Part shown: positions 49,902 through 60,263 of the stretch, one piece after another | Position numbering within the stretch: position 1 is the stretch's first letter | Layout of the letters: every line of letters starts with the position of its first letter | From: Pseudoscleropodium purum | Lineage: Eukaryota; Streptophyta; Bryopsida; Hypnales; Brachytheciaceae | Length of the DNA stretch: 64,000 nt | Direction: 5' to 3' | Assembly (NCBI GenBank): GCA_963969395.1 | Contig: OZ017805.1 | Coordinates: 868,001 to 932,000 of the forward strand | Program-made: the position numbers and the translations under genes | Notes under the pieces: generated by a model | Databases searched by the model: none | What the model was told of the DNA's origin: nothing | The model's input: only the letters and a program-made list of their open reading frames with translations

Positions 49902-51046
49902 TACGGGTTTTTTCTAATGAAGTATACTGTGTAATGGAGCCCCTATGTAGAAGGGCAAAAGCTACATGAAGTACATATTCCAAACATACTTTTCAACCTT
50001 CTTCCTACATAAATTCCTAAGGCGAGGGCTACATTTTTGGAAACTAAACATTGGAATTGTCAAATTTATATCACCTCCAATTTTGTCCCGACGCAACACA
50101 AGATGTGCAACAAATCATGATGGTTGTCATGGTACATATAGTAGCCTATGTACACTTACATCTATGCAATTGAATTTAAGCTTTTACATGTGATCTTTGT
50201 AATGTTGTTGACATACTTTTTCATGCATGATTCTTTGATGAAGACTACTTTTGTTTACATTCACGACTCCATCAACATCAACACACTTTGGTGCATGATG
50301 TAAGTGTGTCAGGGTTGACATTTGTATCAATACATGATGTACCAAAGTATAGGAAGGATTAGCCATCCTTCATATACTCCACTTTTCTTCTATGAAAGTA
50401 CAATATATCATGCTACAAAAATGCATTGTACCATTTCTACATAGAAAGTCATTTCTACATGTATACAAATTCATTAAATTATACAAGTAGTACATACTGT
50501 ACATGAAACTTTGCAAATTCATCAATATTTTGGGTGTATCATTGTCTTCCATAAAAGGATGATATTGCTATGGTTTTTCAATTACGTTTAAGTTTCTATC
50601 CAAGTACAAAGATATGTACCAACTAATCTAGTGCATTCAACACATTAACTTTAGGATTTAGTTTTGCTATCAGAAAAAAATACTAAATCAGCATTCCCTT
50701 TTCATTTTACTTCAAGTTAAATACATTGTATACCATGAACACAAAATAGCATCCAAAACATGTTCAAAATTTTTCTAAATTTAGCAAAAAAGTCACTTAT
50801 AGTAATGCAATGTAGGTGCTTTTTGCTCATGTAGAGACTATCAATGACATAGCTACGCGACCCACCATTGATAATCATGCTCTTCAAATGGCCACAAAAT
50901 CATAAGTTCATCCATACTAGCCAACTACATGATGAATAGGATTATTTCCATCTCAATGTCATCTCTTTATTCATAAATGTAGCCACCTATTACAAAGCAA
51001 CGCCATGTACAATGAATGAAAGTACAACATATGAAAACATTAATCC
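49902..51046. other. AT-rich interval without a supportable gene
   Basis: Only short ORFs are present on both strands. No larger repeat was noticed up to the hAT MITE at 51055. Confidence 0.45.
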
Positions 51047-51054
51047 ATCCACAC

Positions 51055-51340
51055 CAGGGTTGATAGGACGTCCGGACGCGGACGCTGTGTCCACAGCGTC
51101 CACTGACATTTGTGTTTCGGCGGACGCAGCGTCCGCCCGATTACGGCTGTCCGATCAAAGAGTGAACTGATCTGGTCCGCACGATCTGGGTGTCCGCCTC
51201 GGGCCGTCCGCCCTGCCCCGCCCGTCCACTTTCTGACGGCGGTCGGGACGCTGCGTCTGCTAGCGTCTATGCGTCCGGACGTCCGGACATCTAGAAAACG
51301 GACGCTATTTTGGGGCGGAAGTTGACATTCATCAACCCTG
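51055..51340. mobile_element. GC-rich hAT-type MITE no. 1
   Basis: It has terminal inverted repeats CAGGGTTGAT / ATCAACCCTG and a perfect 8-bp target duplication, ATCCACAC, at 51047-51054 and 51341-51348. Eight-base duplications with CAGGG ends are typical of the hAT superfamily. The 286-bp interior is extremely CpG-rich and dominated by GCGTCCG/CGGACGC/GTCCGGAC words. The open frames crossing it (minus 51522-51040, plus 51110-51325) are by-products of the composition. It is non-autonomous. Confidence 0.85.
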
Positions 51341-51651
51341 ATCCACACTAAACCATGAACATATTCTATTGGCTCTATGTATTGCCACATGCCCAAACTA
51401 CATCTGTCCAATGTCCATGTCTTCACATCATTTAGTCTTGTTAGTAGTGACATCCACTGCGTTCTAACATGAATGGAAAACACTATTAGTGATGTATCAT
51501 AACTTACTAATGCAAGAAACACCTCCTGTCAATTCTAACATGATCGTTAATGTAATTCTGATAGCTGAAACTTCCATCAACGCAAAATTGACAATCTAAC
51601 ATGAAAAGTATGGAACTGAACATGCTTTTCAACATTGTTTTCCACTAGTGT

Positions 51652-53192
51652 TTGAATGTGCAAATGGACAACGCAACGGGGGACAATATGACTAGATTTT
51701 TATTTGCATTTTGGTCCCTATTTGTTGCTAAGCACATCTTCCGTGAGGTTCACGTGAACTTCATGTTGATAGGTCACACGCATAATAACATTGATGCGTT
51801 GTTTGGAAGGTGGAGTATGCAATTGAAGAAAGAAGACTTTCCTACCATTTCATCTCTTATGAAGTCCTTTATGGATGTGGATTCTATATCAACAATCCTT
51901 CACCTTATTGAGGGGGTGCCCTATTTCAAGACCTTCATAGAAGGCTCACTTTTGGATGGAGGTGAATCACTTGTTGTCCATACAAAGGCACAACAATTCA
52001 AGTTCTACTTAAACTCCACTAGTGTCCCTATCATGAAGTACAAGCACTATTGCACAAACAGTAATTAGCTCCTAACGAAAGGTGAAGGGATCAATTTGTG
52101 GCGAGAGGATGTTGAAGGATACAATCTTTGGCCTCATGGAGAGCTAATGCTTATAGTTCATCTCCCAATGCAGAATGTGGATGACATTTCCAAAAGCTTA
52201 TTGGAATTACCTAGTATTGGGAGCCATTATGTGATGAAGATAGGAGCGGAAAGTACAAGAGACAATTTGAGCATTTGATGCATTATTGGTGGATAGTGAA
52301 TGCTTCCTTAGAGGAAATTGAACCATCTGTAATATTGAAGGTCTAGTTTGGGCCTTTTTCTTGAGTACAAAGAACCAAAGGAGACAAACTTGATGAAGAT
52401 GGTGAGGTTTGTCAAGAGTTTGCAGAGGAAAATACCTTTGTGGGGCAACTTCGTGATTGCCCATTGCCAACATTCCGTGTGGTGCCTAACGTTTATGAAT
52501 AGATTTGACAAATCCAAACGTCCAGGGCAAATTAACGTCCCAAATTTGGATGTCCAGATTCAATAGATACAACATGCAAAGTGCTGTCAAAAGATAGATA
52601 GCAAAAGAAAAAAAGAAATTTTGGTCATCCGTCCCATCCACCGGACAGATTTAGGCCATTAGATCTCACGGATGGCAATTGCAGATAGATCTAAGTCGTT
52701 AGATCTTACGGACTGCATGGCAGAGGAAGCTGGTGGACGGCAAAAAATTTTATTTTTATTTTTCGATTCATATGTCATGAGACATTAAGGACTCAATGTC
52801 GACGAACATCCGGATACTTTATCAACTCTGTTTATAAAGGATATTTTGTTGCCGTTTGATTGGTTGATGGTGATTCCAAGCCTATATAGTTTACCAGAGC
52901 CTTGTCTAATCTTTTTGTTAACCCGGATCATCTTAATTATATTCTCATTCATTACTTTCACCCCACTTCATGGGAACAAAATGTTCAAAATTATTATATT
53001 GGCTGGGACTTCGCCAAAGGATTGCATTGGAAGATGGACGAAATTCAAAATCCGGTTTGGAAAGACACAAATTCTTTGATGACAGCTTGGAAGTGTAGGA
53101 TAAAAAAGGACACAATGGAATGTGTCTTTAAAATCCCATTTGTTCAAATTGATATTATCAAAGGAAACTTGGCTTTGTACAACTCTGATTGA
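51652..53192 (+). pseudogene. DUF7869-type transposase-like gene, split by a MITE
   Basis: The first part (51652-52068) has the landmarks VQMDNATGDNMTRFLFAFWS, FREVHVNFMLIGHTHNNIDA, LFGRWSMQLK and KAQQFKFY, which fit the DUF7869 domain of transposon-associated plant proteins (QMDN and GHTHxxID motifs). It continues through a TAG to LWREDVEGYNLWPHGE, a frameshift near 52230, then YKRQFEHLMHYWW and VGQLRDCPLPTFRVVPNVYE at 52497. A hAT MITE (52500-52830) then intervenes. Afterwards the frame resumes with GYFVAV and runs through HPTSWEQNVQNYYIGWDFAK, WKMDEIQNPVWKDTNSLMTA to the stop at 53190-53192. The N-terminal half of the family is missing left of about 51640. It is inactive. Confidence 0.75.
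52500..52830. mobile_element. hAT-type MITE no. 2, inside the DUF7869 gene
   Basis: Right end ATCAACTCTG and left end TAGATTTGAC are diverged versions of the CAGGGTTGA terminus. The flanks TTTATGAA (52492-52499) and TTTATAAA (52831-52838) are an 8-bp target duplication with one change. The interior contains two imperfect copies of a roughly 40-bp unit (CATTAGATCTCACGGAT and CGTTAGATCTTACGGAC). It is related in reverse orientation to the element at the right window edge. Confidence 0.8.
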
Positions 53193-53404
53193 GGGTGTTC
53201 AAGGCAACATGGAGATATTGTATTAGCAATTACATTTGGTAGTATGAATTACATTTTTTTCCCTTGTTTTAGTTTATCACAACTATGGAATATTTTGTAT
53301 TAGGTATTGTAGAATATATGGTATAGATTAGAATATCACAATTCGATTTCATATATTTGTAGTGAGATTGTTTGCCCTATATTGTATGAAGTGCCTTGCA
53401 CTTT

Positions 53405-53442
<38 letters not shown>

Positions 53443-54051
53443 TACAAAATTTTCTTTTATCTATATTTGAATATTTTTCTTATTTTTCAAATTTTATAAA
53501 TGTTTTTAGAAAATGTCAAAGAATTACAAAAAGAAAAGAGTATTAAAGACCACTTTTTTTTTTTTAATGCATTAAGTACTTGTTACAATTTTTGGAATGG
53601 GGCTGGTTGGTTGTTACAATTTTCCTGCCATTCAAGCTCACTGAACACGACCAAGTTATGTACATCTCATAGTCACTCAAATGAATTTAACGGAAATTGA
53701 ACTTAGACCTCCTGCATGAGATACATAGCCTTTAACAACCAACCTTTCAGCTCATGACTTAGTATTTGAGAAGGTGTATAGTACACATGTATATAATAAA
53801 TCTCTATTATTACTCTAAACTGTACTTTATAGAGCACAGTGTGATTGTTTGGACTCTAACTTTAATAAAAATTATAACTTACAATTAAGGAATTGATTTT
53901 CCTCTAACTTTTATCTATTCTACACAACCTCATATTTTAGAGGTTCAAATGGCTAATATTATTTTAGGAGGGTCCAAATTAATGAATATGATGTTTAAGC
54001 ATTGACTCTATATTTTGCATCTATTCAACATCCATTCGTTGTGGAACAAAA
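53193..54051. other. AT-rich interval without a supportable gene
   Basis: It contains an AT microsatellite and otherwise short ORFs only. CACTACAAAATTTTC directly after the microsatellite (53441) resembles a CACTA end but lacks a partner. Confidence 0.45.
53407..53439 (+). repeat. (AT)n microsatellite
   Basis: An uninterrupted AT dinucleotide run of about 16 units. Confidence 0.95.
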
Positions 54052-54551
54052 TTAGCACAATTCGCAAATCTCTCTCGCACAACTTGAGGTATGCAAGCAC
54101 TTATCGACTTCTCCAATTTTGACCTGTACCCCAAGTGCAAAGAAAGCCTGCTCACATTTGTAATTGAATGTAGCACTACAAAACATACAACTCACTTTAG
54201 CCCTATACTTTGAGAATTCATGCCATGGCTCCCACTCTTTTGTTTGTTTATGTAAAACTGTCATTGTGGTTCTTAAAGATAAAATAATTCTTTGAAGTCT
54301 TCTACAACTTGGTACCAATAACAACAATAAGCATTGGTTCTTTTCCAAAATTGATTTTAACATCACTTCAATAGAAAACCATGGCAGTCCTTGGCCACAT
54401 AAACTCTAGCAAAGAGTTCAAAATGAAATCCAAGTACAAAGGCTAGGCAAAACAACATGTGACCTATTCCAAAGCGTGCTACTTTTATACTTTTTTGAGG
54501 TTTGGGCACAGATGATTTAGATATAGGCGGGGACACCAATATGATAGGCAA
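54052..54551 (-). pseudogene. Possible hAT BED-finger remnant
   Basis: Two minus-strand frames are coding-like. The downstream one (54366-54052) includes KEWEPWHEFSKYRAKVSCMF and CSATFNYKCEQAFFALG, then EVDKCLHTSS. Trp-x-x-Phe followed by Val-x-Cys-x2-Cys and a later Cys is the pattern of a BED-type zinc finger at the N-terminus of hAT transposases, but the expected His residues are not in place, so the match is weak. The upstream frame (54551-54363) is Pro/Ser/Lys-rich and then hydrophobic. If real, it is a degraded N-terminal fragment only. It could also be an unrelated gene relic. Confidence 0.25.
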
Positions 54552-54621
54552 GGACTGGAGGTAGTTGGGCAGGGACTTAAGGCGGATGGGTGGAGACTCA
54601 AGGCGGTTGGACGGGGACTCT
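54523..54621 (+). repeat. Minisatellite, about 24-25 bp period
   Basis: About four imperfect units of the type GGCAGGGACTTAAGGCGGAT repeat in tandem. On the minus strand one frame gives a Ser-Pro-Arg-Leu-like octapeptide repeat (ESPSNRL, ESPPIRL, KSLPNYL, QSLPIIL), so the array may have lain in a coding region. Confidence 0.6.
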
Positions 54622-55083
54622 ATTACATGTCCACGCCCCTACAAAATAGGGTTAGGTGCGGACGTAGTCCACACAAAAGTTGCACCTCAATTTTAGGATA
54701 TGGGCAGGGACTTCATCACAAAAGTTAGCACCCATACTCATTGAGTCCACGCCTTGACATTAAAGTCCATGCCTAGATAGCCAAGGGTAGATAGCATCCG
54801 CACACATACCACTTGCACCAACACCTGCCTACCTACTCCACCTACTCAATAAGTACCCTTCTAGTACCGTTCCCCCTCTACCTCTTAGTCAACTTTGAAA
54901 ATTTTGGACTTCACACTAGAGCTTCAAGTTTGAAGTGAGTACTTAGAGGGCGGTGGGCCCAACAACCCTTGGATAGTCGGGCTTTTCTTTTTACATCCAC
55001 TTTGTAAGTTCTAAGACTTTTTTCAACAATTTTGGATTATATCGCCTAATAACATTAATTTGTACATTCATTGTGATTAGAAT
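54622..55083. other. Interval without a supportable gene
   Basis: It is moderately GC-rich at first (CCACGCC, GTCCACAC, GCGGACG words reminiscent of the hAT MITE interior) and then AT-rich. I could not define element ends. Confidence 0.3.
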
Positions 55084-55803
55084 TTGAAATACATGTCTGT
55101 TTCTACAACAAACATTGACAAGGTACTTTACAAAATGCGGCCTTGGGATAAGGGGAGGAGTTGCAATTTGAAGGTATTCAAAAAGCACTTGCATATTTCA
55201 CTTGATCCTAATAACCATTCTTTTGCATGTTGGAAAAATGAACCACAACCATGGACTCTAAAGACTTATGAAAAATACATTGACTGGTGTCACATAAGCA
55301 AAGTATTTCCATACTCTAAGTACAAAAAACATTGTAAGTTCAAGAGCGCCAACCTTCACCATTGCAAGGACCTGTTCTTCCTTGAAAGATGCATCCAAAC
55401 ATATCAACACCTATATAATACCACATTTGTACATAGAAATGAATCTAAGATTACAATGTTGCATATGGTGTATGCGGAGGAGAAGCTCCATTGTATGGTG
55501 AAATGGCGTTCGATAAAGAGTAAGCATGAGTTCCAGAGAGCATTGATATTTCCAAATAACCAAAAGATATGGGTGAAGGAGGACTAACAAAGCCAAAAAA
55601 CAATGTCGAACCAGTTGTAGATGCATATGTGGAGTGGTCCAATGATTCAGATGTTGACTTCAAATCGAGATGCGCAAAGGAAGAAATGAACCAAAAACTC
55701 AAAATTTTGAGATCAACTAAACTTGATTGATTTTTAGAGAATGTTATTGAAGCTAAAGATATTGGAGCTACTGCCTTTGGATTGAGAAAAATAGTGATAA
55801 CTT
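55084..55803 (+). pseudogene. Unassigned gene remnant, single frameshift, cut by R1 copy B
   Basis: The first frame (55084-55587, 167 codons) is uninterrupted: KVLYKMRPWDKGRSCNLKVF, KKHLHISLDPNNHSFACWKN and an internal basic and His/Cys-containing segment (CHISKVFPYSKYKKHCKFKS). A frameshift near 55580 leads into GLTKPKNNVEPVVDAYVEWS, DSDVDFKSRCAKEEMNQKLK and, past one TGA, FLENVIEAKDIGATAFGLRK, ending at a TAA 14 bases before repeat R1 copy B. The composition throughout is that of a real soluble protein of about 240 residues. I do not recognise the family. It is the least decayed of the unassigned remnants. Confidence 0.45.
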
Positions 55804-57159
55804 AATAGGTGTATTTTGAGCCCCATGAATGTCACTTAGGTCTCGAGATTTTCTTTTTTTCACTTTTTGCTCATTTTATGGATAATTATGGTCCAAAAGA
55901 CTTGAAAAGTGGATTTAGAAGAGAATTGGGGGAAATTCCTACCTGTAGGGATTAGTCTTCCAAAAGTCCTAAAAGTGTCATAAGTAATTCCTTCTATCAC
56001 TTAAAAGAGTCTAAATGAGTAATTGAATGCCAAATAAAGGATTGAGAGTAGTTTCCAATCTAGGATAAAATATAGGAAAAATACTTAGTTTGGGTTCTGT
56101 GGAGGACTGTTATCAAACAAAGTGCATGCGATAAAATAAGATCAATTAGTAGGCTAGGATTGATCCAACTTTCCTAAAATTGCATTCCAAATGCTAGAGT
56201 TGGAAATTAGTTCTTACATTCATCTTTTAGATAAAATCCTCAATTACTTTAGGAAGGTAGTCATTACAAGAAGAAAGGTGTTTTTAATGTAAAAATGATG
56301 GCAAGAGGCATAAAAGTGAAGCTAGAGTACCAAGATTTCCTAGTACAGGAATGATTCCTCCCTAGAGAAATTAAACTCCCGCAAATTCCCTATATGTGAA
56401 TGATTCCTCTTTGGAGAAATAGAAATCCAAAGAAGTAAATTTGTTTCTCTTTGAATAAATGTAAGTTAAACTTGAAACTTTGCACGAAGGATTTAGGGAC
56501 TTTCTAAAAGTTGCCCAAAAAGTTTCGTAATTTTTCAAATTACAGAACATAACTCCATGGGAAGTCAACTAAATTTGCTAGGGATGGAAAATTTGTAGTA
56601 ATTCATCTAGTGATGGTACAATCCCACTAAAAATTAGGATAATGTGTTTAAGTCTAAATAAAAGCCTAATCAAGTTTTGCGACATTCCAACAACAATAAC
56701 TACTTGAATTGGTAGCACCAACGAATTTTAATAGAATTTCAAAACATTTTGTAAATTGACCACCAAACCACAAGCATACAAAGTTTGAATTGAGTCATCT
56801 TGGACTCTTTTCTTACATTTTTGGACCTTCTAGACAACCCTAGCTTGTCAAAATCAGAAAGAATCACAAACTCCAAAAGTTGGATTTTTCACCTTTTTCA
56901 CTTTTTTCACCAAGATGGAAAACATTGTCTTTTGTGAAGGATTTCAACTAGAAAGATGGGGGTTAAGGGGTCCCTAGACTAGTTGGGGTCTTCTAAAGCC
57001 AACAATATAGTCTGTTTTCTATTTGGAGGTTTCCTTCAAGATTTATGGGAAGATCAATAATAGGGTAGAATTAGGTGTAGTCATTAGTGATTTTAGTGAA
57101 TTTTAGTTTATTTAGATAGTTTTAGAGTAAAAGGAGGTAAGCGGGAGGCCTTGTAAATG

Positions 57160-57168
57160 TATAAAAAG
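57160..57168 (+). promoter_or_regulatory. TATA box of R1 copy B
   Basis: TATAAAAAG, conserved with copy A, about 1.34 kb from the repeat start. Downstream is the leader with CTCCCTTTGCACCCC and a conserved purine-rich tract. Confidence 0.55.
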
Positions 57169-58183
57169 GATCCTTTCAACTCCCTTTGCACCCCTTTTGT
57201 GTTTTGCATTCTTGGTCACTCGAGACCAAATCTCTTTTGATGGTTTGAGATCCATCAGTTGTTTCTTGCATTCCTCTTACATTTAGTTTTTAGCCATATG
57301 AGGCCACATTGTCGAGGAAGTTTGATGATCATCCAAACTCTTTGTCTTTCTTTGCAATCTGAGACTACTTTTGTATTTTGAGCCATTTCAAAGGACATGG
57401 AGGTCCTTGGAAACACTTGCTAATGTTTATATTTAAGTTATTGTTAAAGTTTTATATAATTCTAAATGTTGGTTATTTGAGTCATTAACCACTCTCCACC
57501 AAAATCTTAGTGCAAGATCTCACAATATTGTTGTAGAAATCCCCTGTGGAATTATGCATGGAAGAATACATGGTTCAAGTGTTGCTTCTTTGTTTATATA
57601 GGAACACTTAGGTGAATTCCAAGGTTCCAAGTCCCATACTATGTCATCTACATATTAATCTTTGTCGTTTTATAGGGCATAATAGCCCCATACAGCGAAG
57701 CTTTGCTCCTATACTAAACTTTTATTCATTACAAAAATTATTGTTGTGTGTTTTTTTCTAGAATTTTAGAAGAAAAAAACCTCACTGCTAAATTCCAATT
57801 TAGTTTTGAATTAGGGGTATCTAAAGGGAACCTAAAGAGTGGCAAGCAACAACCAAAGGGTTGTGTTTTTGATCCAAAAATTTGGATTAAGAAGAACCAA
57901 AGCCAAAGCACTCCAACTAAAAGCTAAGTACCCGAACTAGGGGTCTATGCTATAATTAAAGGCAACCAATAGGTATTGTACATTGGTGGATACCTTAATT
58001 GACTTGTTTTGCTCACATACATCATACTAGACAAGTCCAAAATGGGATGATACCCTACGGGGTTCCAATTTTGACTTTTAAATTAAAATCTTTTAATGAA
58101 AAAAGCTGAATTTTTTTCAATTGAAGACAATGTTGATTGAGAAATTTTCCATCTGGATAGAAATTAGCTTCCTTAAACTTTAG

Positions 58184-58794
58184 ATTTTGAGAAGAAAGGC
58201 CAAGCCCTAAGAAGAATCAGAGTAAGGAGGGTTCGATCTTCATAAAAAAAATTCAGATTTAAAAAAAAAGGCTAAGCCTAAAGAGGTACCAAAGTAAGGG
58301 GGGTTCAGTCTTCATAAAAAATTCAGATTTTGAGAAGGGAAGCCTAAACTAGAGAGGAACCAGAGTAAGAAGGTTCACTCCCTACAGGGTTGACAAATCA
58401 GTACGTCCGCCCTAAAAAGCGTCCGTAACCCGGATGTCCGTCCTCACAGACGCCAGTGGACGCAGCGTCCCTCCCGCCGTCGGAAGGCGGACGGGCGGGG
58501 CGGACAGGGCCCACGAATGTTAGCGGACGCTGCGAACACAGCGTCCGCGTCCGGACGTCCCGGACGTCTGATCGTCTTGTCAACCCTGACTCCCTATCAA
58601 AAATTTAGATTTTGAGCAAGGGAACTTAAATTGGAGAGGTTCAGAGTGAGGAGGATTCAGTCCTTATTTAGAGATTTTGAGGAATGGCCTAAGCCTAGAG
58701 AAGATCCAGAAGGAAAAAAGGTCCAATACACCCAAAAATTCAGATTTTTCGAAGAGAGGCTTAAGCCAAAGAACAATCCAAATGTTAAGAAAGG
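58184..58794 (+). repeat. Degenerate tandem repeat, 65-75 bp units
   Basis: Units starting at about 58184, 58260, 58330, 58612, 58675 and 58745 share TCAGATTTTGAGAAG, a (G/C)CTTAAGCC-type motif, AGAGGAACCAGAGTAAG and GGTTCAGTC. A hAT MITE is inserted in the third unit, and the GC-rich insertion begins at the end of the last one. The equivalent array in copy A (19990-20290) is shorter. Confidence 0.65.
58385..58588. mobile_element. GC-rich hAT-type MITE no. 3
   Basis: It has 12-bp terminal inverted repeats CAGGGTTGACAA / TTGTCAACCCTG and a perfect 8-bp target duplication, ACTCCCTA (58377-58384 and 58589-58596). The 204-bp interior is rich in GCGTCC, GGACGC and GTCCGGACGTCC, like MITE no. 1, but shorter. 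Copy A of the host repeat lacks it. Confidence 0.85.
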
Positions 58795-60263
58795 GAGGCA
58801 CTTCAAGGGTTTACCATCATAGAATCCGGCTTCGAAGAACTTGATTAACTGAATTACAACTTGTGTTTTGAATCAGGGTCTAGTTGGAGGGTGAAAGAAG
58901 ACCAGCCATATTGGTCAAACCAAGTTGACCAACCGTTGCTTACTCCAAGGTGCTCATAGGATACCTAACCAACTGATCACCAGACTCTCCTGCAAAATTG
59001 GAACAAAATTCAATTGAAGTACACACTGGTTCTAATTCAAAGAGAGAAAGCAAACATTAGAAGATCGATAGTACATTAGTTGTCGCAGCACAGGGCAGGT
59101 CAATTCCCCATTATACTCACAAAAATCGCTCTAGAGTATAACTAAGTGACTCTAAAGATCGAACCCACGAGATCCTGTGAAGTATCTAGCTCTATTAAGC
59201 AGTTAAGCTCAGTCAGTATCCCAATCTTACTTTCCGGTCCTAGATCTAGAACCAGAAATACCACCACACCGGATAACTACAGACCGGATTACTCCTTCTT
59301 CCGGTCCTACTTACTATCCGGTCCATACAAATACCCAAATCCCAGGATCTCACAACTTCCGATCCTGGAAATCCGTCCTGACCAATCCGGTCGGGATGGT
59401 CATCCTGTATCCGTAATCCTATCCGGTTTAGTTTTGCCTCTGTTTCACCATCAGAGGGGTCGCCGCTTAATTTTGAGAGTGGTAGGCCCACCACTCCTTC
59501 CGTGACTTATAGTGGCTGAAGACCCACTGTCCTACTTCCTAAACTCCTAAGCTAATCCGGATCCGGTTTGGTCCTTCACAACAACCCAGATAGCAATCCG
59601 GGTTGTAGGTCACACAAAGACCCCACACTCGACCCTCTCGTACTACAACGACCTTGATGCTACTTCCGATCCGTGCGAAGACAGGTGGTTACAAGTGCAC
59701 CCGTCCATTCCAACATCAACTAAAGTTCTTCCGTTTACCAACTAAGGCGGTCAGACCTCACAGGAGATCGGACACTCGACCGGATTTCCCACCCGGGAGT
59801 TCTAGCGCAGCTAAGGAATCCCTCCCTACCCGCCTAGCCTAACAACGGCTTTCTCACCCGGAATCTCAAACTCTAGACGTGCTGAGGAACTAAGTTCACT
59901 CCCAACTCTTCAATACCTACTCACATGCACCTTGGATCGGAAAAGAAACACCAAGGGGAGAAATCACTCGCAAACCGGCTCGTACTATCCTAACTCTACA
60001 TCATACAATCCTGTCGCGCTGGAGAGAGACACACAATGAGGAGAAGAGAAAGGTATAAGAAGTTTGCAAAATGAATAACTCCCAATTCCCATCTCAGGAA
60101 CCGATTTATATACAAAGGGTAAAAACCCTAAAAGCACAAAAAGGAGCGGAAAACCCGTGGGGGTCCGCCGCCATCCTAATCTAACTTCCGGTCTAACTTA
60201 ATACTGTTGAGCCGGATCCGGATCCGGATCCGCTCCTACTCCTAACTGAAATCAAAATCCTAT

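Noticed and set aside
51040..51522. 160-codon minus ORF and 71-codon plus ORF
   Set aside because: Both run through the CpG-rich MITE, whose composition lacks stop codons; they cross the element's ends.
55817..58180. R1 as a complete LTR retrotransposon
   Set aside because: No second LTR, no tRNA primer-binding site such as TGGTATCAGAGC, and no gag or pol domain found.
59246..59505. ORFs on both strands in the GC-rich flank
   Set aside because: Composed of repeated TCCGG words; no similarity to each other or to PTP copies.
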